Assembly: GCA_028287415.1 (NCBI GenBank)
Contig: JAQBPS010000164.1
Coordinates: 1 to 6,154 of the forward strand
Source of the DNA: Bacillota bacterium
GTDB lineage: Bacteria > Bacillota > Sulfobacillia > Symbiobacteriales > Symbiobacteriaceae
Direction of reading: 5' to 3'
DNA: 6,154 nucleotides
The notes under the pieces were generated by a model that saw nothing but the letters and a program-made list of their open reading frames with translations, had not been told where the DNA came from and ran no database searches. Numbering within the stretch: the stretch's first letter is position 1; each line of letters opens with the position of its first letter. Both the position numbers and the translations under genes were made by a program. This document shows, one piece after another, positions 1 to 5,322 of this stretch.

Positions 1-141
1 CAGGCGCTTCAGTTCCTGGATCAGCTTGTCGAACTCGGCGTCGGTGATCTCGGGCTGGTTCAATACGTAGTAGGCATGCTCATGCCGGTGGAGTTCCGCC
101 GACAAATCGATGATACGCTGTTCGGCCTCTTGCCGGGTCAC
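1..141 (-). CDS. ligA: NAD+-dependent DNA ligase LigA, N-terminal 47 residues (runs off left edge)
   Basis: LigA seals nicks in replication and repair using NAD+ as adenylate donor. Only domain Ia, which binds the NMN half of NAD+, is present. The piece reading HEHAYYVLNQPEITDAEFDKL in residues 20-40 matches the domain Ia signature. Y24, Y25, D34 and D38 align with E. coli Y22, H23, D32 and D36. F37 stands where E. coli has Y35, a conservative change. Two in-frame GTG codons are possible, at 150 and 141. The second is preferred: AGGGGGTG (155-148) sits six bases upstream of it, whereas the first GTG lies inside that ribosome binding site. The adenylation, OB, zinc, HhH and BRCT domains lie outside the window. 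The gene is on the same strand as pcrA, its usual neighbour in Firmicutes, but two other genes intervene. The family call rests on a short but characteristic motif. Confidence 0.9.
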   Translation of the reverse strand, partial: MTRQEAEQRIIDLSAELHRHEHAYYVLNQPEITDAEFDKLIQELKRL

Positions 142-147
142 AAGGGG

Positions 148-155
148 CACCCCCT
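148..155 (-). promoter_or_regulatory. Ribosome binding site that decides the ligA start
   Basis: Read on the minus strand this is AGGGGGTG, one mismatch from AGGAGGTG. It is followed by a six-base spacer (CCCCTT) and the GTG at 141. It includes the alternative GTG at 150-148, so that codon is unlikely to be the start. Confidence 0.6.
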
Positions 156-173
156 AAGTCCGATTGGTGTTAG

Positions 174-189
174 TGTGTCACGTGGCACA
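174..189. promoter_or_regulatory. Near-perfect palindrome upstream of ligA, possible operator
   Basis: TGTGTCACGTGGCACA is a 16-base dyad centred on CACGTG, with seven of eight positions paired and one mismatch (178 versus 185). It lies about 35-50 bases upstream of the ligA start in a gap without confident coding sequence. A weak -35-like TTGCCA (199-194 on the minus strand) is nearby, but I see no convincing -10. The symmetry fits a site for a dimeric DNA-binding protein. The regulator and the function are unknown, and a chance palindrome is possible. Confidence 0.35.
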
Positions 190-210
190 TCACTGGCAAT
201 CATTCGCCGG

Positions 211-238
211 GGCGCCGCATCCTCCTGCCCGCGGCGCC
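211..238. repeat. GC-rich inverted repeat, 8-bp arms with 12-base loop
   Basis: GGCGCCGC (211-218) is exactly complementary to GCGGCGCC (231-238). On the minus strand it begins three bases after the stop of the possible small ORF, and its loop contains AGGAGG. No T-tract follows on either strand, so it is not a standard intrinsic terminator. It could be a pause or 3'-end stabilising hairpin, or a structure in the ligA leader. Confidence 0.4.
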
Positions 239-240
239 TG

Positions 241-354
241 TCATAGGCGCAACGCGTAGATGCGCCCGTCGACGTAGAAGCCGGCTCTGGCGAGCAGTTG
301 GTCTAGCCTCCCCGATCCGCGCATCTCCAACACTGACGTCGGCGCCAACCGCAA
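241..354 (-). CDS. Possible small protein of 37 residues, function unknown
   Basis: A short ORF lies in the gap between the membrane-protein gene and ligA. The suggested start is TTG at 354, because GAGG lies four bases upstream of it (minus strand CGAGGAACATTG). An ATG at 324 would give only 27 residues and has GGAG directly abutting it. Roughly five in six codons end in G or C, as in the real genes here. The C-terminal half (GRLDQLLARAGFYVDGRIYALRL in the frame, from about residue 15) looks protein-like, with a short amphipathic helix followed by alternating hydrophobic residues. Against it: no promoter can be placed between it and the terminator-like hairpin just upstream, the start is TTG, and GC-rich DNA gives such ORFs by chance. 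The same frame stays open back to the stop of the membrane-protein gene, so it could also be the remnant of a decayed gene. I do not recognise a family. Confidence 0.3.
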   Translation of the reverse strand: MRLAPTSVLEMRGSGRLDQLLARAGFYVDGRIYALRL

Positions 355-370
355 TGTTCCTCGCGGATGC

Positions 371-400
371 AAAGCGGCCCCCCGCCATGTGGGGAGCCGC
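371..400 (-). terminator. Terminator-like hairpin after the SBP56-membrane protein operon
   Basis: On the minus strand GCGGCTCCCC (400-391) pairs with GGGGGGCCGC (383-374): ten base pairs including one U-G, with a seven-base loop. Only TTT follows (373-371), so the U-tract is short. It starts 23 bases after the membrane-protein stop codon, where an operon end is expected. The wobble pair is compatible with RNA only when read on the minus strand, which supports this direction. Termination may be partial. Confidence 0.5.
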
Positions 401-423
401 AAGAGTCGAGCCTGGCCATCGGA

Positions 424-1047
424 TCAGCCCCCATGCATTCCGTGCATCCCGCTCATCCCATGCGTCTGGCTCAGGGCCGCCAGCAGCGAGAGCCCGCCCG
501 CCGCCACCAGCGACAGCGCCCAGATCAGGTCGAAGTTGACCCAGAGCTTCTGCATGCGGGCCAGGCTGAACCGGTCGTGCACCAGCACAGCTGCGCCCGC
601 CATCGTCAGCAGCATGGCTGCACTGTGCACCAGCACCACCGCAATGGCGTTCTGGCCGCCGGGCAGGTCCAGCACCAGCGGCGCCAGCATCAGCCCGCTG
701 CCGTGCGATGTCGCACCGAGGAAGGACCACACCGCCAGTTCACGCCGGCTGAGGTTGACGCTGGCCCAGGCGATGTGGCGATACCAGCGGAGCAGCCGGT
801 AGACGCCGAAGAGCAGCAGAACGGCCGCCGCCCCATAGCGGATCGGCAGGACAGGCAGCGTCGAACGCGCCGCCGCAACAATCGCCACAATCAGTGCGAC
901 TGAAACCGCGTGGCCCACCGTGATTGGCACCAGTGCACGGAACAGCTCCCGCCGATCCTTCCGGTAGATCGCGAGAAAGACCGCAAACAGCCAGCCCATG
1001 GCCGGGTTGATCCCATGGAAAACGCCGAGGAGAATTGCCGTGTACAT
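424..1047 (-). CDS. Polytopic membrane protein with intramembrane His residues and His/Met-rich tail; putative metal or small-solute transporter
   Basis: This 207-residue protein is very hydrophobic, with about five or six membrane segments: roughly 3-27, 38-59, 68-87, 105-126, 133-156 and 172-192. Histidines sit in or next to segments in conserved-looking contexts: HGINPAMGW (H11), VGHAVS (H46), SHGSGLML (H115) and VLVHSAAML (H141). The layout recalls small His-containing metal permeases such as the NicO/HupE type. From memory, relatives with the HGxNPAMGW start are annotated inconsistently, some as ArcD-like, so no function is assigned. The C-terminus ends HGMSGMHGMHGG (196-207), a Met/His pattern typical of copper-binding tails. 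Its ribosome binding site GAGGTG (1058-1053) overlaps the stop codon of the SBP56 gene, with five bases to the ATG. The two proteins are therefore probably translationally coupled and work together. Metal binding is inferred, not shown. Confidence 0.8.
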   Translation of the reverse strand: MYTAILLGVFHGINPAMGWLFAVFLAIYRKDRRELFRALVPITVGHAVSVALIVAIVAAARSTLPVLPIRYGAAAVLLLFGVYRLLRWYRHIAWASVNLSRRELAVWSFLGATSHGSGLMLAPLVLDLPGGQNAIAVVLVHSAAMLLTMAGAAVLVHDRFSLARMQKLWVNFDLIWALSLVAAGGLSLLAALSQTHGMSGMHGMHGG

Positions 1048-1056
1048 CGCTTCACC

Positions 1057-2442
1057 TCATCCGGGGAAGCAGAAGGAGTCGGTGGAGCTGTCGCCGCCCT
1101 CAAGCCGCACCTGGTGCGAGCGGGCATCGCCAAAGCTGACGTGAAACCGGGGATCGATCGTCAGCCCGCCGTTCGGGTGCGCGTCCAGCTTGATCAGCGC
1201 GCCCGGGATGCCCTCCGGATAAAACTGGTCATCCCACGAGCTGTACAACGAGTTCGTGACGTAGACCCGGCGCCCGTCCCGGCTGATCTCCAGCATCTGC
1301 GGCCCGCCGCCGATTCGCTCTCCCGACGGATGCGGGGTGCGGCTGATCACGCCGCCCAGCTGCACGACGGCGGTCAGCTTCGGGGCGAATGGGTCAGACA
1401 CATCGTACTGATGCAGCTCCCCGGTGCCCCAGCAGGAGGCGTAGAGGAACCGATCATCCAGGGAGAGGCCGATGTCGGTCACAAGCGGCGGCACGGCCCC
1501 GAACGGCTGAAGGATGGCCGGCAGGTCAGCAGCGGCGGCGGGCTGGGCCGCAATCTCGATCACCTTTTTGACCTTGAAGCTGCCGTTCTCGCGGTACCAG
1601 ACCCAGATCGAGCTGGCCAGATTGGTCACGTTGGTGACCACGCCCACAAAGCCGTACAGCTTTGTCGGGTCGTGGGCGGGGCGAAGCTCGAGGGTCATCT
1701 GGTAGTCGTCGCCGAGGTCGACCTCCTGGATATGCTTGCGGCTCCGGGCATCAAAGAAGTGCAGCTTGTGGCCGAACTGCTTCGCGACCAGGGCGTTCAC
1801 ATCCAGGCCGTTCTCAAAATGCCGGGGAATGCCCCACTCGCTGGTCACGACCACGTCATGCAGGATGTGCCACCAGAAATCGTAGCCCAGGTACTGGCTG
1901 CCGCGGTCGACCTCGAAGCGGCCCAGCGGCTGGAAGGTCTCGTGCTCCAGCATAAAGATGCCGCCCGGGCCTTCATCCGATCCGGCGGCGCCAAGCGCAC
2001 TGACGTAAATGCCCGCCGGCCCGCAGTGGATGGTGTGCGGGCGGCTGTACCCGGTGCGGCGCATCAGCTCTTCCGGCTCGATGGTCTTGACGATCTTCAG
2101 GTTTCGGGGATCCGCTTTGGTGTCAACAATGTAGATGCGGGAGGATCGCAGACCAGGCACGATCAGGTACCGCCGTTCCAGATGCGGGTGGGGCGCCATG
2201 GGGCAGAGTGCGGAGCTACAGGCGTTCCAGCCGAAGTGGTGCAGTTCGTCCTCCTCCGCCGATGCCGGCATTGCCAGGTGCCCCACTACCCGGCTGTAGC
2301 TCGGCGATTCAGGGTCGACGTCCACCACCGCCAGGCCGTCCGGCTTCACGAGCGCCACGTAGGCCAGTCTCTCCGGCGGCGCCTCCATTGCCGCCTGTGC
2401 CGAAGGGTAAAAGGTCGGGTCAGTGCCCAGGAACTTGGTCAT
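1057..2442 (-). CDS. Selenium-binding protein 56 family / methanethiol oxidase
   Basis: The 461-residue product matches the SBP56/SELENBP1 family along its whole length. Shared blocks, compared with human SELENBP1 from memory, are DELHHFGWNACSS (65-77), LGYDFWW, TDIGLSLDDRFLY, GGPQML, TNSLYSSWDDQFYP and the final HQVRLEGGDSS. C75 aligns with human C57, the reported selenium-binding cysteine. Characterised bacterial and human members oxidise methanethiol with O2 to formaldehyde, H2S and H2O2, and the bacterial enzyme is reported to depend on copper. The fold is a beta-propeller. No signal peptide is visible, so it should be cytosolic. The start at 2442 is chosen because GGGAGGG lies six bases upstream and the protein then begins like family members. 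The 44-codon upstream extension would run through the pcrA terminator and leader. It is followed nine bases later by the membrane-protein gene. Whether this homologue acts on methanethiol is inference. Confidence 0.92.
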   Translation of the reverse strand: MTKFLGTDPTFYPSAQAAMEAPPERLAYVALVKPDGLAVVDVDPESPSYSRVVGHLAMPASAEEDELHHFGWNACSSALCPMAPHPHLERRYLIVPGLRSSRIYIVDTKADPRNLKIVKTIEPEELMRRTGYSRPHTIHCGPAGIYVSALGAAGSDEGPGGIFMLEHETFQPLGRFEVDRGSQYLGYDFWWHILHDVVVTSEWGIPRHFENGLDVNALVAKQFGHKLHFFDARSRKHIQEVDLGDDYQMTLELRPAHDPTKLYGFVGVVTNVTNLASSIWVWYRENGSFKVKKVIEIAAQPAAAADLPAILQPFGAVPPLVTDIGLSLDDRFLYASCWGTGELHQYDVSDPFAPKLTAVVQLGGVISRTPHPSGERIGGGPQMLEISRDGRRVYVTNSLYSSWDDQFYPEGIPGALIKLDAHPNGGLTIDPRFHVSFGDARSHQVRLEGGDSSTDSFCFPG

Positions 2443-2448
2443 GCTGTT

Positions 2449-2455
2449 CCCTCCC
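2449..2455 (-). promoter_or_regulatory. Ribosome binding site that decides the SBP56 start
   Basis: Minus-strand GGGAGGG followed by six bases (AACAGC) and ATG. It selects the start at 2442 over the upstream in-frame ATG at 2574, which lies in the preceding terminator region. Confidence 0.7.
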
Positions 2456-2468
2456 GCTGTGAGTGTGA

Positions 2469-2485
2469 GCCTTCGCTCCGAAGGC
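2469..2485 (-). promoter_or_regulatory. Hairpin at the predicted 5' end of the SBP56 transcript
   Basis: GCCTTCG (2469-2475) and CGAAGGC (2479-2485) are exact complements around a three-base loop. With the promoter proposed at 2495-2524, transcription would start near 2488, so this stem would form almost at the 5' end of the mRNA. It ends about 14 bases before the ribosome binding site. It could stabilise the mRNA or, as DNA, serve as an operator. No regulator can be named. Confidence 0.45.
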
Positions 2486-2494
2486 CGCACAATC

Positions 2495-2524
2495 ATTATC
2501 CCTGAATGTTCAAAATGATGCCAG
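2495..2524 (-). promoter_or_regulatory. Candidate sigma-A promoter for the SBP56-membrane protein operon
   Basis: On the minus strand: -35 CTGGCA (2524-2519, four of six matches to TTGACA), an 18-base spacer, and -10 GATAAT (2500-2495, five of six). It lies between the pcrA terminator and the SBP56 start, exactly where a separate promoter is needed. The -35 is weak, so activation or a slightly different assignment is possible. Confidence 0.5.
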
Positions 2525-2535
2525 CGTGAGTTGGC

Positions 2536-2571
2536 AAAAAAACGCCGCCATTCCGATCGGAATGGCGGCGT
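2536..2571 (-). terminator. Intrinsic terminator of pcrA
   Basis: A perfect palindrome (2542-2571) forms a 15-bp self-complementary stem with arms reading CGCCGCCATTCCGA and its complement. On the minus strand it is followed by seven consecutive T (2542-2536, the first still in the stem). It starts nine bases beyond the pcrA stop codon. With no unpaired loop bases in the simple drawing, the central CGATCG would open to form the loop. It separates pcrA from the SBP56 unit. Confidence 0.92.
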
Positions 2572-2579
2572 CACGAACC

Positions 2580-4928
2580 TTACTCGTCGATTTTCTGCAG
2601 GTAGCTGGCCACGAGCACCTTCTGCCCGACCCCGGGGAAGTGCACCGTGATCGTATCACCACGGGCGTCGCGCACCACGCCCTCGCCAAACTTGGGGTGC
2701 TGGACCCGGTCCCCGGCACTGAGACTCGGTCCCGCCGCAGCCGGCTCCCCCGGCTCGGCCCAGGCCGGCGTTGACCGGGTGCTGCGCCGCTGGAGCCGCT
2801 CCGCTTCCTGGGTCTGCCCCCAGCCGGCCCCGCCGATGGCGGGCGAGGCGTCGTCATCCGCCCAGGACCGGCGGCGGGGCTCGCTGCCGGCGCCTCGCTG
2901 GGAGCCGCCGCTGCCGCCGCTCCCATATGCGTACGTGGTGCCTGCACCCCAGCTCGACCCGGGCCGGGTCGCCCCGCCGACCACGTCCAGCAACTCGTCC
3001 GGAATCTCCTGGAGGAAGCGGCTCGGCGAGTTGTAGTTCGCCTGGCCCCACAGCGTGCGGCACGCGGCGCTGCTGACGTAGAGCCGCCGGCGGGCCCGGG
3101 TCATGCCCACGTAGCAGAGGCGGCGCTCCTCCTCCATCTGCTCCTCATCCGTCAGGGAGCGGCTGTGGGGGAAGACCCCCTCCTCCATGCCCACCAGGAA
3201 GACGACCGGGAACTCCAGTCCCTTGGCGGAGTGCAGGGTCATCATCGTCACCTTGTCCTGGCCCTCCGCCACCTTATCGATGTCGGTCATCAGGGCGGCC
3301 GTGGCGAGAAATGCGTCGAGCTGCGTCAGTCCCTCGGCATCCTCGCCGGTGGGCATCTCGAACTCCATGGCCATGCCCTTCAGCTCGTCCAGGTTCTCAA
3401 GCCGGCCCGCTCCTTCCAGGGAGGGGTCCGCCTCGACCTCCTCGCGGTAGCCGGACCGGGTCAGCACCTCATCGACCAGCTCCGCCACCGAGAGGTAGAC
3501 CGACATGTTTGTCAGCTCCTCGATCAGCGCGCCGAACGCTTCCACCTTGGTCCGGTACGCCGCGGACAGGCCGGGAACCATGGTGCAGTCCAGGGCCACG
3601 CTCGCTACCGGCACGTTCCACTGCTCGGCGTAGTCGACCACCTTGTCAATCGATGCCGGACCGACCCCGCGCTTGGGCACGCCGATTGCCCGCCGGAACG
3701 CGATGGTATCAGCCGGGTTAGCGGTCAGGCGCAGGTAGGCCAGCACGTCCTTGATCTCCTTGCGCTCAAAGAACTTCAGGCCGCCGAAGATCCCGTAGGG
3801 GATCGACTTGCGCACGAACACTTCTTCAAACGCACGGGACTGCGCATGCGTGCGGTAGAGAATGGCGATGTCCTGGTACGTCAGTCGATCACCCTCATCA
3901 AACCCGCGGGAGACGAGCTTTTCGATCTCCCCGGCAATGAAGTAGCTCTCGTCGTGCTCGTCCGTGGCGGCGTAGCGCATCACCTTGTCACCGGGGCCCT
4001 GGTCCGTCCAGATTTTCTTATCCTTACGGCCGACGTTGCGCCGCACCACTTCAAACGCAGCGCCCAGGATGTTGCCCGTGGACCGGTAGTTCTGCTCCAG
4101 CTTGATCACCCGGGCGTCCGGGTACTGGGCCTCAAACTCCAGGATGTTGCTGATGTCCGCGCCGCGCCAGGAGTAGATTCCCTGGTCGTCATCGCCGACG
4201 ACGACCAGGTTCCGCTTCTTGGCGGCCAGCAGGAAGACCCAGCGGTTCTGCACGTGGTTCGTGTCCTGGTACTCGTCAACCAGCACATGCTCAAACTTGT
4301 CCTGGTAGTACGCCAGAACGTCCGGGAACTCGTCGAGCAGCCGCACGCTGAGCCCCAGCAGGTCATCAAAGTCCAGCGCGTTGTTGGCCTTCAGCCGCTC
4401 CTGATAGCGCCGGTAGACCTGGGCCACCTGCTGCTGATAGTAATCCTTGGCCTTGGCGGCGAACGTGCTCGGGTCGAGCATCTCGTTCTTGGCCGCCGAG
4501 ATCGTCCCCAGGACGGCCCCGGGCTGGAACTGCTTGTCCGACAGGTTCAGCTGCTTCAGGCAGTCCTTGATCACCGCCTGCTGATCGCTGCCGTCCAGGA
4601 TCACAAAGTTCTTCGCATAGCCCAGCCGTTCAATATCGCGACGCAGCATGCGCACGCAGGCCGAGTGGAAGGTGCTCACCCAGATATCCTTCGCCTGGGG
4701 TCCGACCAGCTCCGCCACCCGCTCGCGCATCTCCGCCGCTGCCTTGTTCGTAAATGTGATGGCCAGGATGCGCCAGGGGCTGACACCCTGTTCCACAAGA
4801 TAGGCGATGCGGTGCGTCAGGACCCGGGTCTTGCCCGAGCCGGCGCCCGCGAGAATCAGCAGCGGCCCCCGCCCGTGGACCACCGCTTCCTGCTGGTGGG
4901 GATTCAATCCCGCGATGTTCAGTGCCAT
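2580..4928 (-). CDS. pcrA: ATP-dependent 3'-5' DNA helicase PcrA (UvrD/Rep, superfamily 1A)
   Basis: PcrA unwinds DNA in repair and plasmid replication, removes RecA filaments and links to RNA polymerase. The 782-residue protein carries the superfamily 1 motifs in order: LNPHQQEAV Q-motif (8-16), Walker A AGAGSGKT (27-34, K33), motif Ia TFTNKAAAEMRERV (58-71), motif II VDEYQDTN (217-224, D218/E219), motif III GDDDQGIYSWRGAD (245-258), motif IV LEQNYRST, motif V TLHSAKGLEFPVVFL (about 564-578) and motif VI ERRLCYVGMTRARRRL (about 601-616). Residues 651-735 form a Gly/Ser/Arg-rich, probably disordered linker. The last 47 residues contain GDRVQHPKFGEGVV, the Tudor-like PcrA tail that contacts RNA polymerase. 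Motif III has G250 where Ser is usual. The start at 4928 gives MALNIAGLNPHQQ and has AGGAGG four bases upstream. A 12-residue extension to 4964 overlaps that site and is not family-like. The length is somewhat above typical PcrA because of the linker. Confidence 0.97.
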   Translation of the reverse strand: MALNIAGLNPHQQEAVVHGRGPLLILAGAGSGKTRVLTHRIAYLVEQGVSPWRILAITFTNKAAAEMRERVAELVGPQAKDIWVSTFHSACVRMLRRDIERLGYAKNFVILDGSDQQAVIKDCLKQLNLSDKQFQPGAVLGTISAAKNEMLDPSTFAAKAKDYYQQQVAQVYRRYQERLKANNALDFDDLLGLSVRLLDEFPDVLAYYQDKFEHVLVDEYQDTNHVQNRWVFLLAAKKRNLVVVGDDDQGIYSWRGADISNILEFEAQYPDARVIKLEQNYRSTGNILGAAFEVVRRNVGRKDKKIWTDQGPGDKVMRYAATDEHDESYFIAGEIEKLVSRGFDEGDRLTYQDIAILYRTHAQSRAFEEVFVRKSIPYGIFGGLKFFERKEIKDVLAYLRLTANPADTIAFRRAIGVPKRGVGPASIDKVVDYAEQWNVPVASVALDCTMVPGLSAAYRTKVEAFGALIEELTNMSVYLSVAELVDEVLTRSGYREEVEADPSLEGAGRLENLDELKGMAMEFEMPTGEDAEGLTQLDAFLATAALMTDIDKVAEGQDKVTMMTLHSAKGLEFPVVFLVGMEEGVFPHSRSLTDEEQMEEERRLCYVGMTRARRRLYVSSAACRTLWGQANYNSPSRFLQEIPDELLDVVGGATRPGSSWGAGTTYAYGSGGSGGSQRGAGSEPRRRSWADDDASPAIGGAGWGQTQEAERLQRRSTRSTPAWAEPGEPAAAGPSLSAGDRVQHPKFGEGVVRDARGDTITVHFPGVGQKVLVASYLQKIDE

Positions 4929-5068
4929 ATTGCCTCCTCTGCTGCCCGAGCGCCGACCCCCCAAGGGCCAGTTTCTCCGTGCGGGCCTTCAACCCAATCT
5001 ATTGGAGTTCGCCACCATGGGGTCGGGTTTCCTACCGCCCCGCGCTTACACAAATGTGGGAACAGAAT

Positions 5069-5107
5069 GCCCCCGTGCGCAGCCGTTGCCGGACTGCACA
5101 CGAGGGC
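5069..5107 (-). promoter_or_regulatory. Strong RNA hairpin in the pcrA leader, unknown function
   Basis: Read on the minus strand, GCCCTCGTGTGCAGTC (5107-5092) pairs along all 16 positions with GGCTGCGCACGGGGGC (5084-5069) around a seven-base loop CGGCAAC. Three pairs are G-U. On the plus strand the same three become C-A mismatches, so the fold is good only in minus-strand RNA, the direction of pcrA. The 3' side is followed by ATTCTGTTCC, which is too poor in T for a confident intrinsic terminator. It may be a leader regulatory element, a processing site or part of a small RNA ending here. Confidence 0.5.
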
Positions 5108-5210
5108 TTCCGTTTTGATGTAGCGCAGGAAGGAATTAACCGACAACCCATAACCAGGTGTACAAGTTGGAGAATCTTTCGACACCAGAACCAATATATA
5201 CCAAAATTTA

Positions 5211-5240
5211 TTGACAGCTGTATATTTCGATTGGTAAAGT
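5211..5240 (+). promoter_or_regulatory. Sigma-A promoter for the lytic transglycosylase gene
   Basis: A consensus -35 TTGACA (5211-5216), an 18-base spacer and -10 TAAAGT (5235-5240, four of six) lie in AT-rich DNA. Transcription would start near 5247, leaving an untranslated leader of about 75 bases before the ATG at 5323. Confidence 0.65.
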
Positions 5241-5250
5241 GATTTTTACC
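5233..5250. promoter_or_regulatory. Operator-like inverted repeat over the -10 and start region
   Basis: GGTAAA (5233-5238) and TTTACC (5245-5250) are exact complements separated by six bases. They cover the -10 and the predicted transcription start. Related half-sites occur upstream: ACCAAT (5190-5195) and TACCAA (5199-5204), the latter complementary to TTGGTA (5231-5236). A repressor could block the promoter here. No regulator is encoded in the window, and chance in AT-rich DNA is possible. Confidence 0.4.
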
Positions 5251-5322
5251 CGCCGAGGGAGTCCTTTCGATATATTCATTATTTTATAAGCAGTCACAGC
5301 ACACTTGAGAGGAGCATTGCAC

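Larger units (their letters stand above)
4929..5322. other. Divergent intergenic region between pcrA and the lytic transglycosylase gene
   Basis: This stretch of about 394 bases holds no protein-like ORF. It has two parts. From 4929 to about 5135 it is GC-rich and contains a 16-bp hairpin (5069-5107) and a smaller one (5019-5041, GGGG and CGG pairing with CCG and CCCC around a bulged T). There is also a short dyad, CCAAT-CT-ATTGG (4994-5005). From about 5150 to 5300 it is strikingly AT-rich and holds the plus-strand promoter. The pcrA promoter probably also lies in the AT-rich part, giving pcrA an unusually long 5' leader, but I could not assign its -35 and -10. No T-box, known riboswitch or tRNA pattern was recognised. 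Confidence 0.6.

Noticed and set aside
138..203. 21-codon ORF on the minus strand whose TGA overlaps the ligA GTG (GTGA)
   Set aside because: Only about half of its codons end in G or C, unlike the genes here, and there is no ribosome binding site at a useful distance. The overlap is probably chance.
200..730. Minus-strand ORF of 176 codons overlapping the membrane-protein gene
   Set aside because: It is out of frame with the well-supported membrane protein, is Ala/Gly/Arg-rich and low in information, and has no ribosome binding site that would favour it.
910..2505. Plus-strand ORF of 531 codons opposite the SBP56 gene
   Set aside because: It is the antisense shadow of a full-length recognised gene in GC-rich DNA, has no family resemblance, and is rich in Arg, His and Gln as such shadows are.
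2443..2574. 44-codon N-terminal extension of the SBP56 gene starting at an ATG at 2574
   Set aside because: It would begin inside the pcrA terminator and run through the promoter and leader hairpin. The ATG at 2442 has GGGAGGG at good spacing and gives a normal family N-terminus.
4929..4964. 12-codon upstream extension of pcrA
   Set aside because: The extension covers the AGGAGG ribosome binding site, and PcrA proteins begin close to the LNPHQQ motif.
3165..5123. Plus-strand ORF of 652 codons opposite pcrA
   Set aside because: Antisense shadow of pcrA. Its composition (many His, Gln, Val, Leu-Gln repeats) mirrors the pcrA codons and it resembles no known protein.
5305..5322. TTG start six codons upstream of the lytic transglycosylase ATG
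   Set aside because: The TTG overlaps the GAGAGGAG ribosome binding site used by the ATG at 5323, and the ATG gives a proper signal peptide.
4929..5322. Possible T-box, riboswitch or 6S-like RNA in the long pcrA leader
   Set aside because: None of the conserved sequence blocks of these RNAs could be found; only unclassified hairpins are supported.
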